In this document: positions 34,323-46,224 of the stretch, piece after piece | How positions within the stretch are numbered: position 1 is the first letter of the stretch | Layout of the letters: each line of letters opens with the position of its first letter | DNA from: Capsicum annuum | Taxonomy: Eukaryota > Streptophyta > Magnoliopsida > Solanales > Solanaceae | NCBI RefSeq assembly: GCF_002878395.1 | Contig: NC_061114.1 | Coordinates: 168,424,542-168,488,541, forward strand | Direction of reading: 5' to 3' | DNA: 64,000 bases | Notes under the pieces: generated by a model | The model's database searches: none | Told to the model about the DNA's origin: nothing | Seen by the model: only the letters and a program-made list of their open reading frames with translations | Made by a program: the position numbers and the translations under genes

Positions 34323-36410
34323 TTGATGCATTAATCCTATAATTCCAGTTTTGATAAGCAAAAGATGCAATATAGAAGAGCATGTTGAATTTAAGCTTAT
34401 AGATCCTAATAAGAAAATAGTATACAAGAAAACCGACAAGAATGAGCAGTTGATCTGGAATCGGAAGAAGATCCAAAGCAAGTTTTAACGCTAAAAGCTG
34501 TGAAATAATGAGATTTTGTGTATTAGAACAAGAAAAATGTGTTCTTTTAGAACTTAAAAATGGAAGGGATTTTATAATTTTTTTAAAAAACTGTGTATTT
34601 TAAAACTAAAAATGGAAAAGGATTTTACCGTTATAAAAACTAACAATGAATTGAACAGGGACACATGGACTAGGTTTCTCGAAGAGAAAAAAACATTAAA
34701 ACACCACTAACTTGTTATATCAACTTAATTTAATTCTTAAACTAAATTTTCATTTATTTATCCGCATTAACAACTTTAAAGTGAACTAAAATACCCCCTT
34801 TGCACCTCATCGCAGGTCAAGCCTAGTGTTATTAAAAACACGTCTTTTTTATTCATTCAGTTTATATATTAAATTGTTTTATATAATTTATATATGAATT
34901 GATTATAACCCAATCCGCCCATAATAGATACTTCTAGTTCCTGAATTAAACTTATTTCACACTTTTTCCTAAATGAAACCACATCTCTAACTCAATTTCA
35001 CTCGATCTCACTTTATATCAATTGATTTATATGGCTGTCTATGATTTCTAACAAGCTCCTAGATGAAATTTAACTATCCAGAAGAGTATTTGTAGTTTGT
35101 AGTGTTGCTTTTTGGTTTTAGTATTTTTGTTTCAAAAAAAATTACAAATTCAGATTTTTTTTTTAATTTAAACTCCTTTTTTGATTTTTGAAGATTAACC
35201 ATTGTTTTATCCCATTATGAGTTGAAGGGTTGGAAAATAATAATTTTTGACTTTTTAAACTATTTCAATAGCTTAAAGAAAATTTGAAAACAATTTAAGA
35301 AAATACATAGTCGTCATTTGACTTTTTAAGAAAGTATCACGAAAAAATAAAAATATTTCAAAAGCTTAAAAAATAGAAATAAACCTTCAAAATGGAGAAA
35401 CTAGGTTAGAATTCAAGTAACGCCTTCAGTTAGCTTAAGCTTTCCCTTCTAATTTGTCATCGAGGTAGATTCTGCGTTGTAGTCCTTGCGGAGAAGATGA
35501 TGATGCCTAGGAGTAGTTCTAGAGATTTCTTAGCCTTCCCTTTTGCTCTTTTTGTGTAGTGTTTAGATTTTTTCCCCTTTTGTTTGTTTTTTCTTTTTCG
35601 GAACTTATTATTATTTTCAAATCATTCCTTTTTTGTGGATCGACCCAACGCCTTTGTGTACACATTTCGTTAATAAATGTGTCTTGACTCAACTTTTTCC
35701 CCCAAAAAAGGTAACGCCTTGAGAAGATTTTAAAGACAATCAAGAAGCATTTTTTAATACGGTTGAGACCAAGGCAATTTAACTGATTTGTATAAATGAC
35801 AAGTTTTAAAAAATATGGCCAACTAATTTGTAAAATCTCAAATTCATTTGCAAATATGTCATTTGTTCCATCAATGTGAAAATATTTCATTTAACTTAGA
35901 TATTCTCTTAACTATTTTCAATAAAGAGAGAAAGAAAGCGATTTGGAATATCACTTTTTGATAATATTTTTTTTTAATCTTTAATGAAAAACTCCAATTT
36001 TAAAAAGTTGTGAAGTTTGACCAATTAGTGAAAATATTTTGATTTTCGCAAGTAAGATTAATTTTTTAAGTTGAGTAGAATTCTTTTACTTAAATAAACC
36101 AATTTAGCACATGAACAAAAAAATGAAATTTTTTTGATTCTCGAAGATTTATTTTTTGCGAAGAAGCATAAAGAAAACTCATTTTTTATATGACTCCAAA
36201 CAGTATACTGTGTGACAAATTATAAGTAAACAAAACTGCAATGGTAAAACAAAAATAATAACTAGAAGGGGATTTATATAGATTTAACAAAATTTAAGAG
36301 TAAATAAAAAGCAAGTAATTAAATATGAATTTATAAATAAACTACGGAGAGAATTCATGTGTTGGGTCCCTGTTTGACCTATTTTAAAACTGGCTAGCCT
36401 TTGCGCCTAT
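34323..36410. other. Non-coding, AT-rich, unassigned
   Basis: No domain or repeat match seen. The 123-residue ORF on the minus strand (35519-35890) has low-complexity lysine-rich composition and no recognised motif. A stretch near 35450-35720 has higher complexity but I cannot place it. Confidence 0.4.
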
Positions 36411-36439
36411 TTTTATGGACTTTTTCACCCCCCTTTCAA

Positions 36440-36606
36440 CTGTGTATACCAACTGTATAACAACTTGTTTCTTTCACATTTTAGTTGTATACACACTGTA
36501 TACCTGCTTTCAAATCTGTATACCAGCTTCATTTCCCCATTTTACTCTTTTGAGCCTGTATATAACCTTTCACAAATTGTATATAACATATTTTTATTGT
36601 ATATAT
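36440..36606. repeat. Cluster of TGTATA motifs
   Basis: TGTATA occurs at 36443, 36454, 36486, 36497, 36517, 36557, 36578 and 36598, eight times in about 160 bp. The first five are TGTATA(C/A), mostly inside ACTGTATACC. The last three are TGTATATA. There is no fixed period. Confidence 0.6.
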
Positions 36607-36861
36607 TCATCGTAATACCCCCAAGTTTTCAAGCTCTAGACTCCATAAAAGATAGGCCATACATTTATTTTTCCAACACCACAAGTCGCCTAAATCTAAA
36701 ATCGTGTCAAAAGTTATGCAAATTTTTCCTTAAGTGTCAGTCAGCTTCCAGTGGCTACGACTCACGTTATGACCAACTACAAAATGTAATGAATCATTAT
36801 GAGGATTCATCATCACAATAGTAAATAGTCTCAGTTTTAGACCATTGATAATAACATCGCC

Positions 36862-36894
36862 TAACGACTCATTACCAATGACATTGAGTCGTTA
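36862..36894. other. Perfect 10-bp inverted repeat
   Basis: TAACGACTCA at 36862 and TGAGTCGTTA at 36885 are exact reverse complements with a 13-nt loop. The structure sits at the edge of Tat copy B and could be the scar of a small element. Confidence 0.6.
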
Positions 36895-36899
36895 TTTAT

Positions 36900-38580
36900 T
36901 TATTTATTTTTGACTCACATTGAGTGACAAGTATCATGAGATATGGTAAAGAGGCTTGCAACCTCTTAATCATTAATGTGGATCTCTTCACATTCATAGG
37001 TAAAAATTTAACAAAAAATAATTTTCGAGGCTCTAGATGTATTATCACTCAATTGTGAAGGAAAAAAGAAGTTACTTATAGGGTTAGTTAAGAAGTACCC
37101 CAAAAGTTAAATTGAAACTAGAAATCCCAAATATCCACATGTCTTCTAATAGGGGTGTGGTTTGATGATGGTGAAATTCATCCCCAAGCTTTAATCCAAA
37201 GAGTTTTAATATTCCTCTTTTGATTATGTCTCAATTTGCTACTAAATTTTTTTTACATTGTGCTGCATCCTTTTTGGAGTCTTCCGCACCCGTTGTATTG
37301 ATTTGAGATTTTCATCCTTTCGGATGCTCTAATCAACATCTCAAGTAAAATTATTAGTGATATACATAATTCACTAATGGGTAGATAGTTTTTACCATAT
37401 ATCCAAGTGAATAATTTTTGGCCAGTAGTGTCATCCTTTCTTGTACCTATTTCTGGAAGACAGTGCTTTCCACTATAGTATCGGCATAACAGCCATCACA
37501 ATTGTTAGATGTGGTGTGGACCTTTGTTAATTGATTATTTCTTCAAAATATAGTGGATTTCTTATCCACCAATGATATTTCTAAGTAGAATGGTCCCTGC
37601 AACCATTAGATATTTTTGTGATATGATAACCTTCTTGGATATCTACAATGCTCTTTTTGCATATGAACTCAGGTAAGCATTGCACATCATTCACTTTGAT
37701 ATAATTTATAAATATCTAATGAATTGATAATCTTTGGATAATCTTACACATTATTTGATGTTAAATTTGGGTCGGCTCACAAATAACCTTTGAGTTTCTA
37801 GCTTTTGTGTAATCCTGCTCATTAGCCGACCTTGCATAAGAGATGACATATAGATATCCCTAAAATTTCTGGCTCTTTGGTACCCCTGCACGCCATTGAA
37901 CATTGGATACACTATAACTTATACATATCTCTACAATTGCTAGTCTTCGAGTACTATTGTGCATAATCAATCTTGGAGAGACGCTACTTATAGGTAACCC
38001 AGAGACCTATCAATTTTGTCATTTTTCAAATAATACTTGGCATAATAAATCCTTGATAGACATGTCTTATGAGAACCCTAAGACTTATCAATTTGGTAAT
38101 CCTTGCATATTCCCCGATAAGGATTTAGTTGTGACTTATGGATAACCTTCGAGACGTCGATCTTTTCGTAACCTTGAATGCTATCAAGTTAGGATATTTT
38201 TGTGGCTTATGGATAACCTATGGACTATCAACTAATGGTTAATCTTGTACAATATCCTATCTCAAATGCTGTGAATTATAAATTACCCTCGATTTGTCAA
38301 TTCGTGGAAAATATAATATGTTTTCCACTTTCAGATATCGACTTAAAGATATCCCTTCAAATAATGTAATTTTTTCAACTTGATAATATTGATGCATGGA
38401 AATTCTAGTACATAAAATGTTGAAATATCCTCAACGCGGGCTAAATCGCCTTTTGCTTGGTCAATAGATATAAACTACTAAGATATACTTGATGCCAGAT
38501 TGAGCTATCTTCACATGTTTAATAGATATATGTGATCTAAAGAATCTTCAAAATATATATATTATTGTGTTGCATGGTGA
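36900..38580 (-). mobile_element. Tat/Ogre-like copy B, 3' untranslated region
   Basis: 36910-37345 is homologous to 4575-5015 of copy A (shared GGGGTGTGGTTTGATG and TGCTGCATCCTTTTTGG blocks). The rest to 38580 is non-coding. It has loosely repeated blocks built on an ATAACCTT-GA-TATCAA theme (38130-38300), probably a decayed tandem array. No LTR for this copy is visible on the left. Confidence 0.5.
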
Positions 38581-38584
38581 GCGG

Positions 38585-38950
38585 TTATGGAGACTTATAT
38601 GAGTTGTATGGTGCCCCTCTCAACATGAAATAAAATGGCCCTCCCGGAATAACCCTCTTGGTAATGGAATAAAATAAACCTCCCAGTGATGGAACTAAAT
38701 ATCCCTCTTGACATATCTCTCTCAGCAATGGGATGAAATGGAACTCTAAATAATTAAATAAAATGACCCTCTCAGCATGGAATAAATTTGTGCTCTCGGC
38801 ATGGAGTGAAATAGTCCTCCCGGCATGGCATAAAATGGATCTCCCGGTAATGAGATGAAATAGCCCTCTAGGTATTTGAATGAAATGACCCTCTCGACAT
38901 GGCCCTCTTTGTAATGAAATAAAAAATCCCTCTACATGGCTCTCTCGACA
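38585..38950. repeat. Tandem array with CTCTCGGCATGGAATGAAAT units
   Basis: About ten degenerate copies of a 25-35-bp unit carrying CCCTCTCGGCATGG or CTCCCGGTAATGG followed by ATGAAATG. The 128-residue ORF on the minus strand (38585-38971) is generated by the repeat. Confidence 0.75.
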
Positions 38951-39432
38951 ATGAAATAAAATGAAATACAATGGGGTATGGTGGAATACAATGGAGTACT
39001 ATGGAATGCAAATGAAATACAATGGCATATAATGGAATCAAGTAGGACACAATTGTATGCAGTATAAAGTAATAAAATATAATGGGATGCAAGGATATAT
39101 AATATAAGGCAAATAAAATGCAATGGTATGTAATAGAATGAAGTGGGATACAATGAAGTGCTATGGAATATAATGGAGTACAAATAAAATGCAATGGTAT
39201 GTACTGGAATGAAGTGGGATGCAATGGTATTCAACTGAATAAAATGAAATGCAATGAAATATAGGAAGCAATGAAATGTAATGAAATAAAAATGAATGCA
39301 TTGGTACGTAATGGAACGAAGTGTAATGCAATGGTACACAATGGAATGTAATGAAAAGCAATGAAATATATTGGGATGCAATGAAATGTAATGGATTAAA
39401 ATTCAATGGTATGTAATGGAATACAATGGCCA
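38951..39432. repeat. Short-period (about 10 bp) tandem array
   Basis: Imperfect 10-bp units of the AATGGAATGC / AATGAAATAC type fill about 480 bp. On the minus strand they give three overlapping ORFs (118, 149 and 90 residues) in different frames, all reading as the same isoleucine/histidine/proline-rich repeat. This is what a stop-free 10-bp period produces, not evidence of coding. Confidence 0.85.
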
Positions 39433-40215
39433 TTTCGATAGTTTGAAGTGAATCTTCACCTGATTTTGTTTATTAATATTGGCTTTCCACATGTACCTTT
39501 ACTTAGGTTATATGCTTAGAAGGCATAATGTCACTTTTGATGGTGATCATAGTTAAGCTTTATGAAAGGTTAAATGAAAAATACTCAACATCATAATATA
39601 CGTGACTTAGTCTGCTATTATCTTCTCTTTTTGTGGGAGTATTTAATCAAAAAATCTCCCGGAGGTAAACAAATGGGTGAAATCCCTTTATGGGGACTGG
39701 TAAAATAATATTTGCCTTACTTAGTGGTGAGTTTGAGGAGATATTTTCAACTCTTCCTCCTATTGAGTGATCTTTTTGATTTTGTCCTTATCATACCAAC
39801 TCCTTTGAATGTACTTGCGCTCAAGGTAAATATTTAGTAAACACAGAGTCACTTTTACTAGTGACTATTTTAGAAAAATTCTGAATTAAATATTGATAAG
39901 GAGGATAAGATGCTGTTTTTCTTTGTCATCCATAGTATCTTGAAATGAGATAAAAAAGTCAAGAGGTCCTGGATAAATAGGTAACTGAATCCGTTTTTGG
40001 GGCCACCCAAAAATACCATTCTTGCGCATTATATGTGTGGTTCCGAATTCTCTTGGGGATTTTTGATGAAGATGCTCATTTTTGTACATTGATCCCTGCT
40101 TCTACAGAAAAATTGTTAATTTTTTATGAAACTACTCCGTGTTGACCTCCTTCGATTTAGGGTTTGCTTCTTGACATCTTTGGGGTGCTTTGTTATGTTT
40201 GGACTTCAGCCTTGA
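39433..40215. other. Non-coding flank of Tat copy B
   Basis: No clear match elsewhere in the window. The short minus-strand ORF at 39886-40089 has ordinary-looking composition but no recognised motif. The segment ends at the E6 LTR. Confidence 0.4.
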
Positions 40216-41495
40216 TGTCACACCCCAATACTGGATGAGGCAGACAACAACTATAGGAACATATACTATAACAATAACCTAGATGAGAAAATGAATCAAT
40301 ACAAATGGAATCACTGATAAGAAGCTGTATATACAATACCAACCCATTAGCTGAACTAATACAGATGACATATAAATCTATGAATATATACGACTTCTTA
40401 ACAATGTCTACAAAGCCTCTAATAGAATCCATAACTGTAAGACCATTAAAACATATATTTTAAAAACTCGACAAGACCCCGAATCAACTTGGAGCTTACA
40501 AACAGCCGCTAAGTATCTTGTACTTCTATTGGGGAGATCTACTAGCTAAGAACATGTGCCTGCCACATAGAATGCTGATCCCCCGTGAGGGATGTGAGTA
40601 GGAGGTAATGTACTGAATATGTAAGGCATGAGATAACCATAAGTGAAATAATAAATCAATAAATTCAGGGATAAATATATAAATGTATAGATAAGAATGA
40701 ACGACCACCTTTACATACACTTGTGGAATCTTGTACATTACATGCTTTTCTTTAATTTATTGTTCTATGCTTTATAATCTTTGCAAGTCATGCGATATAT
40801 ATGACTAGATGATTAGTGGTAAATATAATAATCGGGATTGAACTATGCTAGTCTTTCTCCCCTGAGTTGCCATCCATCAAAGAATTGGGATCGGCTCATG
40901 CTAGGCTTTTTCCCCTGATCTTTCACCCATAAGTCCAAGAATTGGGATCAGTCCATGCTAGGATATCTCCCCTGAGCTTCCACCCGTAATATAATCATAT
41001 TTTCTTTACGTTACTTCCTTAATCTTTAAGATTGTTATTTTGGTGGTCATAGTGTTTTCAGCTTTGGTGCAATAAATCATAGTAGAGACATATGAGTAGG
41101 GACTCAAGGTAGTAACAATGGCAAAAGAATAAAGTATAACACCAATGCAATATTTAGAATCTTAAGAGACACAATAAATACAATAAATATTTGGGCATCT
41201 CAAATGGGAGCATACATGTATATCAAGAGAAAACATGTAAGCGAAGACATCTAACGCCTCAATAAAAAACGTAAGAACTCTATACAATGATATGATAACT
41301 AGATACTTAGTAAAGATATCGATTAAAAAGGGTACATGAGTATGAGAGCTAGTGATGCACTTGGGCAGATTCAAATTGAGAAAAAAGTACATTTCACGTA
41401 AGGAGATATAAAATCGTACAATAAAGATAGTAACGATTCTACAAGCCACAATTATATAATATGACACTTGGTGTGATAAACAATGAGAGGGACAT
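40216..41495 (-). mobile_element. E6 3' LTR, 3' portion
   Basis: The minus-strand LTR ends GGGGTGTGACA at 40216. The interior has three related blocks near 40850-40990 (TCTCCCCTGAG-type, with CCATGCTAGG). It is interrupted by E3 at 41495 and resumes at 49324. ORFs 40193-40432, 40526-40738 and 41162-41467 lie in LTR sequence and have no domain. Confidence 0.65.
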
Positions 41496-43320
41496 TGTAA
41501 AACCCCGAGTCTGTACCCCAGACGCTACACGGTGCTCCTAATCATAAGGTACCACAAGATAACCCATGATTGGTACCTGCTACAATAACTGTGCAAAATA
41601 GGTGAAAACATATGCGATAAGGTTCAAATCTGTAAATAAATCTGAATGCAGTATCAAAATACAAAAACTGAAAAAAACTATACAACTGTCTCAAAATACT
41701 CTAGTCTGAAAAGACTCTAACTGTCTAAACTGTGGAGTTGATGGGACAAGCCCCCAACTATCTCTATCTACTAAAATAAAACTAAAGTATTGTATATAAT
41801 AAGTATGTCATTGAACTATGAGGACTCACCACTACTCTAAAAGCTGCGAATCTATATTGCTAAGGGTTAGCTGAAGCCCATGCATCTGAACCTATGATAT
41901 AAGACATCATAGCGCAAAGAAAAGCATACGTCAGTACTTTGAATATACTGGTATGATCAGTGAGGTAGGCTGATATGCACGGGTTCATATTCATGCACAA
42001 TAATAACTGAATAACATGAGTATGCCCGAGTAAGAGTACATGCATGAAAACATAGACTGTTGTTGAGATCGTGCTAATATTGAGTACTAAATCTGAATAT
42101 TGATAACCAATATCTGATTTTATGAATACTGAATTACTGATTATCTAAATGACCGTATCTGATAGTTCTGAATACTATGGAGCCATACTGAGTTCCATAC
42201 TGAGCTAAGTGACTATATCTGATAGTCCTGAATATGTAGAACTGAACTGAGTTCTATTTTGAGATTGAGACTGGAATTGAGAGTGTAGGAGGTAATTATC
42301 GAACCGACATATCCCTCTTTAAACTGCTTGGGGTCTAACCTGTAAACCTAGTTCGGAGGGTATCAATATCGTATTACGGGTAAGGACAAGCTGTGAGTTA
42401 ACCCTCTCTGACAGGAAGCTCTTTTGTCAACCCTCGCTGGTAGGATAACTCGAATGAGAAATATCAACCCTAAATTTTGTTTTGTTTGACGGATTTTTTC
42501 TACGTAGTCTCCAACCTATACTGGCTAAGTAGTTCTGTAATGCAGGGACTGCTGCTAAGGGTCAAAATCTCTTCTGGTAGGAATTCCCCCATCCTTGGGT
42601 TAACTCGGTGCTGAATCCTACTCCTAACTGAATAGACACTGAACTGATTTCCAGTTTGTACTAGGCTGGATCGAACGATTACTGAGAATACTATTTAGTT
42701 GGAGTAAGCTGAGTTCACTGAGTTTCATTTACTGACGGAATACTCTTTAATCCTGTTAGCTGACTGAGTTTACTAAGGTCTGAACTAGATAATGAATTAG
42801 ACTATACCAATATGAATTCTACTGAGTTTTCCTGAGTTCTGTAATTGACTAAGAGTACTACTGAACGTGTCATAACTGATACTGTTCTATGACTGACCAT
42901 GGATCTAGGTAATCAGCTAAATTTTTGGGTACAAGTACCCCCAGGACTCGATAGCATACATTAAGAGACATGGCACAGCTTGAAGCATATAAGCTAAGTA
43001 CTTGATCATCATTCATTCATTGGGGCATTTTGACAAAAACTTCCATAATATAACTTGCACATAAGCTAACTTGACATGATTTCATTCTCTTAATAGTTCA
43101 CATGGACAATTTATTAAGCACTTGGTGAGCGCAATATATGCAACTAGTATTGAATAACAAGTGAGCATCATAATTCAACTCTAATTTTACAATTCAAGGG
43201 TTTATCATGGATTCACATGAATCTACAAACATAATGATCAATTTCACATGAAATATATATATATAATAATGAATTAGGAACTTAATCCAAATAGCAATCA
43301 TGGATACACTTTAATTTCAA
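41496..43320 (-). mobile_element. E3 3' LTR (R/U5 side only)
   Basis: It is collinear with 47627-48600 of the 5' LTR over its second half. It stops abruptly at about 43320, where integrase sequence starts. The missing part is the LTR beginning (U3), so no polypurine tract is present. Confidence 0.75.
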
Positions 43321-44345
43321 ACAGCCGGTTTTGAGCTGTCTTAAGTCTTTCCTTGATTAATTAGACTTCTCTAAGGTATCAAACACCAAGTCAAGCCCTA
43401 CTACTATGGCCTTACCCACTTCAAACTAACCAATGATAGATCTACATCTCCTCCCATAAAGCACCTCAAACAGATCCATCTGAATACTGGAGTGATAGCT
43501 GTTGTTATATACGAACTCAATCAAAGGCAAGTGGTCATCCCAACTACACTTAAAGTCTATCTCACATGCTCAAAGAATATCCTCTAAAATTTGAATGGTC
43601 CTTTTTCCTTGACCATCTGTTAGAGGATCAAAAGTTGTATTAAGGTGAACTTGGGTACCAAGAGCCTTATGGAATGCTTTTTAAAAATAAGAGGTGAATT
43701 GGGTACATCTATCTGAGATAATGGACAATGGAACACCGTGCAATCTGGCCAACTCCCTAATATAATTTTGGTGTAATCCTTGGCTAAGTAAGAGGTATGG
43801 ACTAAAAGGAAATGAGCTGATTTGGTCATCCTATCTATAATGACCCAAACTGAATCATGCTGATGACTAGTAAGAGGCAAACCCGTCATAAAGTCCATGT
43901 TTACTTCTTCCCAGTTCCAGGCGTGAATACTGAACTCCTACATGGACCCACTAGGCTTCTTATGCTAAATCTTAACCTGCTGACATGTTAAGCACTTATC
44001 CATAAACTCCGCAATGTCTCTTTTCATCCCACTCCACCAATAAATTACTCACAAATTACGGTACATCTTCGTTGCCCTTAGATAAATAGAGTAACGTGCA
44101 CCATGTGCTTCTTCAATAATTTTTTGCCTTAAGTCATCTACACCTGGTACACACAGATCACCTGGACAATGTAAAACACATCTCCCCCTTGGAAGAAAAC
44201 CTCTACTTTCTGATTTCTAACTGATTTCTTCAACTGGACTAGACTTGTATCCCTATCCTGCTTTTCCTTTACTTTGAAAACTAGGGATAATTCTAAGCTA
44301 CTCTACACCCATACACTATCTTTTGCTGAATCAACTAAGAGAACA
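43321..44345 (-). pseudogene. E3 integrase remnant, truncated
   Basis: The core (43620-43898) starts MDFMTGLPL, then QHDSVWVIIDRMTKSAHFL, so the first catalytic aspartate region is present. A frameshift then breaks the frame. A later block ([12 protein letters not shown], near 43500) is on the same strand. The zinc-binding region lies at about 43980-44130. The GPY module and chromodomain are missing because the sequence jumps to LTR at 43320. Confidence 0.75.
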
Positions 44346-44399
44346 CCTAGTTTGCCTAGCTAACGAACTTCCTGGGCTAACTTCTTCATACTATTCTCA

Positions 44400-44960
44400 A
44401 CATAGGCAACACTACCCATAGATATTCTATTGAGAGCATCAGCCACTACATTAGCCTTGTTCAAATTATACAAAACAATCATGTCATAGTCTTTATACAA
44501 CTCCAACCACCTTCTGTGATGTAGATTGAGGTATTTTCGAGAGAATATTTACTGCAGGATCTTAGGATCAGTGAACACATCAACGTGCACACCATACAAA
44601 TAGTGCCTCCAAATCTTTAAGGCAAAGACTGCAACTGCCAACTCAAGATCATGAGTGGGGTAGTTTTTATCTAGAGGCATAGGCTATAACCTTACCTCTC
44701 TGAATCAAAATACAACCTAATCCGACTTTGGAAGAATCACAGTACACAAGGTCATAGGGTAAAAGCTGGAGTTCTAGTGAGTCGAGTCTCCAACTCCTAA
44801 AAACTCTTTGCATGAATCTGACCACTAGAATTTGACTTTCTTTAGAGTCAATATGGACATAAGGGATGTAATAGATGAAAATCCCTTAATGAATTGTCAG
44901 TAATAGCTAGCCAAACCCAAGAAACTCCTGATATCTGACGGAGAGATAGGCCTTGGCCAG
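44400..44960 (-). pseudogene. E3 RNase H remnant
   Basis: It aligns with the E2 and E5 region: a SFLGLA-type connection near 44900, a TDHK-equivalent block near 44560, and a VADAL-type end near 44440 (minus strand). It contains stops and frameshifts and no long frame. Confidence 0.65.
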
Positions 44961-44979
44961 TTTCTCACTGCTTTGGTCT

Positions 44980-45600
44980 TTTGGGGATCAACTCTAATGC
45001 CATCACTGGAACTTAAATAGCCAATGAAAGCTACTGACCTTCCCCAAAATTCATACTTACTAAATTTGGTGAATAACTAATAGTTTCTAAGAGTCTGCAA
45101 TACTATTCTGAGATGGTCTGCATGGTCATGTTCACTATGAGAGTAAATAAGAATGTCATCTATAAAAACTATGATGAACATGTCTAAGTATTGCTTGAAC
45201 ACACAATTTATCAAGTCCATGAAGGCTTCTTGGGAATTGGTAAGACCAAAGGACATTACTAAAAATTTGAAGTGACCGTACCAAGTTCTGAAAGCTATTT
45301 TTGAGATGTCATATTCCCTGACTCTGAGCTGATGATAGCCTGATCTAAGGTCTATCTTAGAGAAATAACTGGCACCCTAAAATTGGTCAAACAAGTCATC
45401 AATTCTGGGGAGTAGATACTTGTTCTTGACCATAATTTTATTTAACTGACGGTAATCTATACACATTATGAAGGAACCATCTTTCTTACTCATGAATAAC
45501 ACTGGTGCTCCCCATGGGGACACACTGGGTCTGATGAATCCCTTATCTAAGAGATCCTTTAACTACTCTTTTAATTCTTTGAGTTCTGCTGGAGCCATTC
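44980..45600 (-). pseudogene. E3 reverse transcriptase remnant
   Basis: The FIDD active-site motif is intact (45155-45166, minus strand), followed by [10 protein letters not shown]. The MAPAEL start block lies near 45590 and an SFGLTN block near 45250. The frame is interrupted by stops. Confidence 0.75.
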
Positions 45601-46218
45601 TGTATGGCAGGATAAATATGGGATGAGTATATAGAAGAATATCGATTCCAAAATTAATTTCCCTTTCAGAGGAACTCCGGGAAGATCTTTGGGAAACAGA
45701 TTTGGGAATTCACATACTACTGACACTAATTCAAGAGTAGGGGTTTCTGAACTAGAGTTTCGGACTTGAATGAGATAGTAGACATATTCCTTAGCTATCA
45801 TTTTTCTAGCCCGAAGGTAAGGAAAAATTTGATCCCTAAGTGCGAAAGTACTGCCCCTCCACTCTAGGGTGGGTTCATTCGAAAATTGAAATTGAACAAT
45901 TCTATTTCTGCAGTCGACTGAGGCATAGTAGGAATGAAGCCAATCCATGCCGAGAATGACATCAAAATCAGTCATCTCTAATTAAACTAAGTCTGCTGAA
46001 GTAACTTTCTTAAATACCATAACCAAATAGTTTCTATATACCCGTCGGGATACAATAGATTTACCCATTGGGGTAGAGACTGAGCAGGGATCTACTAAAA
46101 TTTCGGGACTAATTCTAGAATCTACTGCTATATAAGGAGTAACAAAGGACAATGAAACTCTTGGATCTAGAAAAGCATAAACATGCAAATAATAAACTCG
46201 TAACATACCAGTGACCAT
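45571..46218 (-). pseudogene. E3 protease and linker to RT
   Basis: 45982-46218 covers the active-site region, where the catalytic triplet reads Asp-Pro-Arg (AGA at 46159-46161) instead of Asp-Ser/Pro-Gly. 45571-45975 continues with MTDFDVILGMDWLHSYYA and then FPNLFPKDLPGVP, landmarks of the protease-RT linker in this family. A single stop separates the two frames. The linker is among the best preserved coding stretches in the window. Confidence 0.75.
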
Positions 46219-46224
46219 ATAAGA

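Noticed and set aside
35519..35890. 123-residue minus-strand ORF in the non-retrotransposon island
   Set aside because: Lysine-rich, low-complexity sequence with no recognised motif, in very AT-rich DNA; not supportable as a gene.
36415..36821. Two overlapping plus-strand ORFs (66 and 118 residues)
   Set aside because: They run over the TGTATA cluster in different frames and have hydrophobic, Tyr/Ile-rich composition expected from the base composition.
38585..39433. Four long minus-strand ORFs (90-149 residues) that look like repetitive proteins
   Set aside because: They arise from minisatellites without stop codons and appear in all three frames with the same composition.
41162..41467. 101-residue minus-strand ORF
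   Set aside because: It is inside the E6 LTR; no domain or start context.
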